From positions 1 to 64,000 of the forward strand of contig NZ_PVUE01000020.1 of the NCBI RefSeq assembly GCF_003003235.1: DNA of 64,000 nucleotides. Direction: 5' to 3'. The DNA comes from Antricoccus suffuscus (GTDB lineage: Bacteria; Actinomycetota; Actinomycetes; Mycobacteriales; Antricoccaceae). Positions 63,841-64,000 of the stretch are shown here, in pieces. Position 1 is the stretch's first letter. Each line of letters begins with the position of its first letter. The notes under the pieces were generated by a model, which was given only the letters and a program-made list of their open reading frames with translations, was not told the origin of the DNA and ran no database searches. The position numbers and the translations under genes are program-made.

Positions 63841-64000
63841 TACGGCGAGCCTATCTGACCTCGGGTCGCAGCTTCCGGCGCCGGTACGGCATTGAGCAGG
63901 TCGGGTTCGAGATAGATCAACGCCGAGTGCGGCAGTCCTGCGCGCACTCGTGCTTCCGCATCGTTGATAGCGACCGAGATTTGTTGAATGGTCGACCCGG
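63840..64000 (-). CDS. Cation diffusion facilitator C-terminal part (partial)
   Basis: The last 53 codons of a minus-strand gene whose start is outside the window. The residues STIQQISVAINDAEARVRAG and HSALIYLEPDLLNAV match the cytoplasmic dimerisation domain of CDF metal exporters. The stop (TAA) overlaps the manA start by one base. Only the end is seen, so the call is tentative. Confidence 0.6.
   Translation of the reverse strand, partial: GSTIQQISVAINDAEARVRAGLPHSALIYLEPDLLNAVPAPEAATRGQIGSP

Overview
The window is about 64 kb of a high-GC actinomycete chromosome (class Actinomycetes, Gram-positive). The evidence is a dense set of actinobacteria-specific genes: the WhiB7 regulator, mycoredoxin, AdnA/AdnB, MtrA-MtrB-LpqB, DUF2510, DUF3107, DUF3152, a 13E12-type HNH protein and a wax-ester synthase/DGAT. 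From memory, much of the order follows the Mycobacterium tuberculosis stretch Rv3194c-Rv3213c and then Rv3240c-Rv3255c. No mycolic-acid-specific genes are visible, so I place it only as an actinomycete outside the core mycobacteria. I see no rRNA, tRNA, CRISPR array, insertion sequence or prophage.

Layout. 1-9600: the tail of an HNH protein, a YlbL-type PDZ/Lon protease, a DUF2342 protein, a PatB-like C-S lyase, a YgjP-like peptidase, an E1-like (ThiF) protein, an ABC1/UbiB kinase-like protein, small zinc-binding proteins, and whiB7 behind a long attenuator leader with a 115-codon upstream ORF. 9.6-25.7 kb: DNA repair and redox genes (uvrD2, mrx1, nudC, adnA, adnB, an alkyltransferase-like gene), an M16 protease pair, a frameshifted epoxide-hydrolase-like gene and moeZ. 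25.8-34.9 kb: DUF3152, hydrolases, a TetR regulator, DUF3107, a ferritin-like protein, a DEAD-box helicase, a beta-propeller protein and a ParA ATPase. 34.9-47.4 kb: an accessory mix (MFS exporter, aminotransferase, RecB-like nuclease, TPM and PH membrane proteins, an HTTM/DCC locus, DUF2332, ferritin, map, WS/DGAT). 47.5-52 kb: an orphan CpaE/CpaB-like pair, a BldC-like DNA-binding protein, a LysM membrane protein and a DUF6459 protein. 52.2-64 kb: an almost entirely minus-strand core block secA-hpf-comF-lpqB-mtrB-mtrA-sahH-manA and the end of a cation-efflux gene.

How the genes work together. AdnA and AdnB form the double-strand-break resection motor-nuclease, with UvrD2 and a RecB-like nuclease nearby. 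MtrA/MtrB/LpqB couple envelope sensing to transcription, and SecA handles export. HPF silences ribosomes and WhiB7 responds to ribosome-targeting antibiotics. Ferritin has a candidate iron box. The most interesting non-coding structure is the whiB7 leader, a 10-bp-phased TAAA array before the LysM gene, a DnaA-box cluster beside a 21-bp triplicate repeat, and a perfect 15-bp inverted repeat beyond the secA 3' end. All functions are read from sequence and family knowledge; no database search was run.
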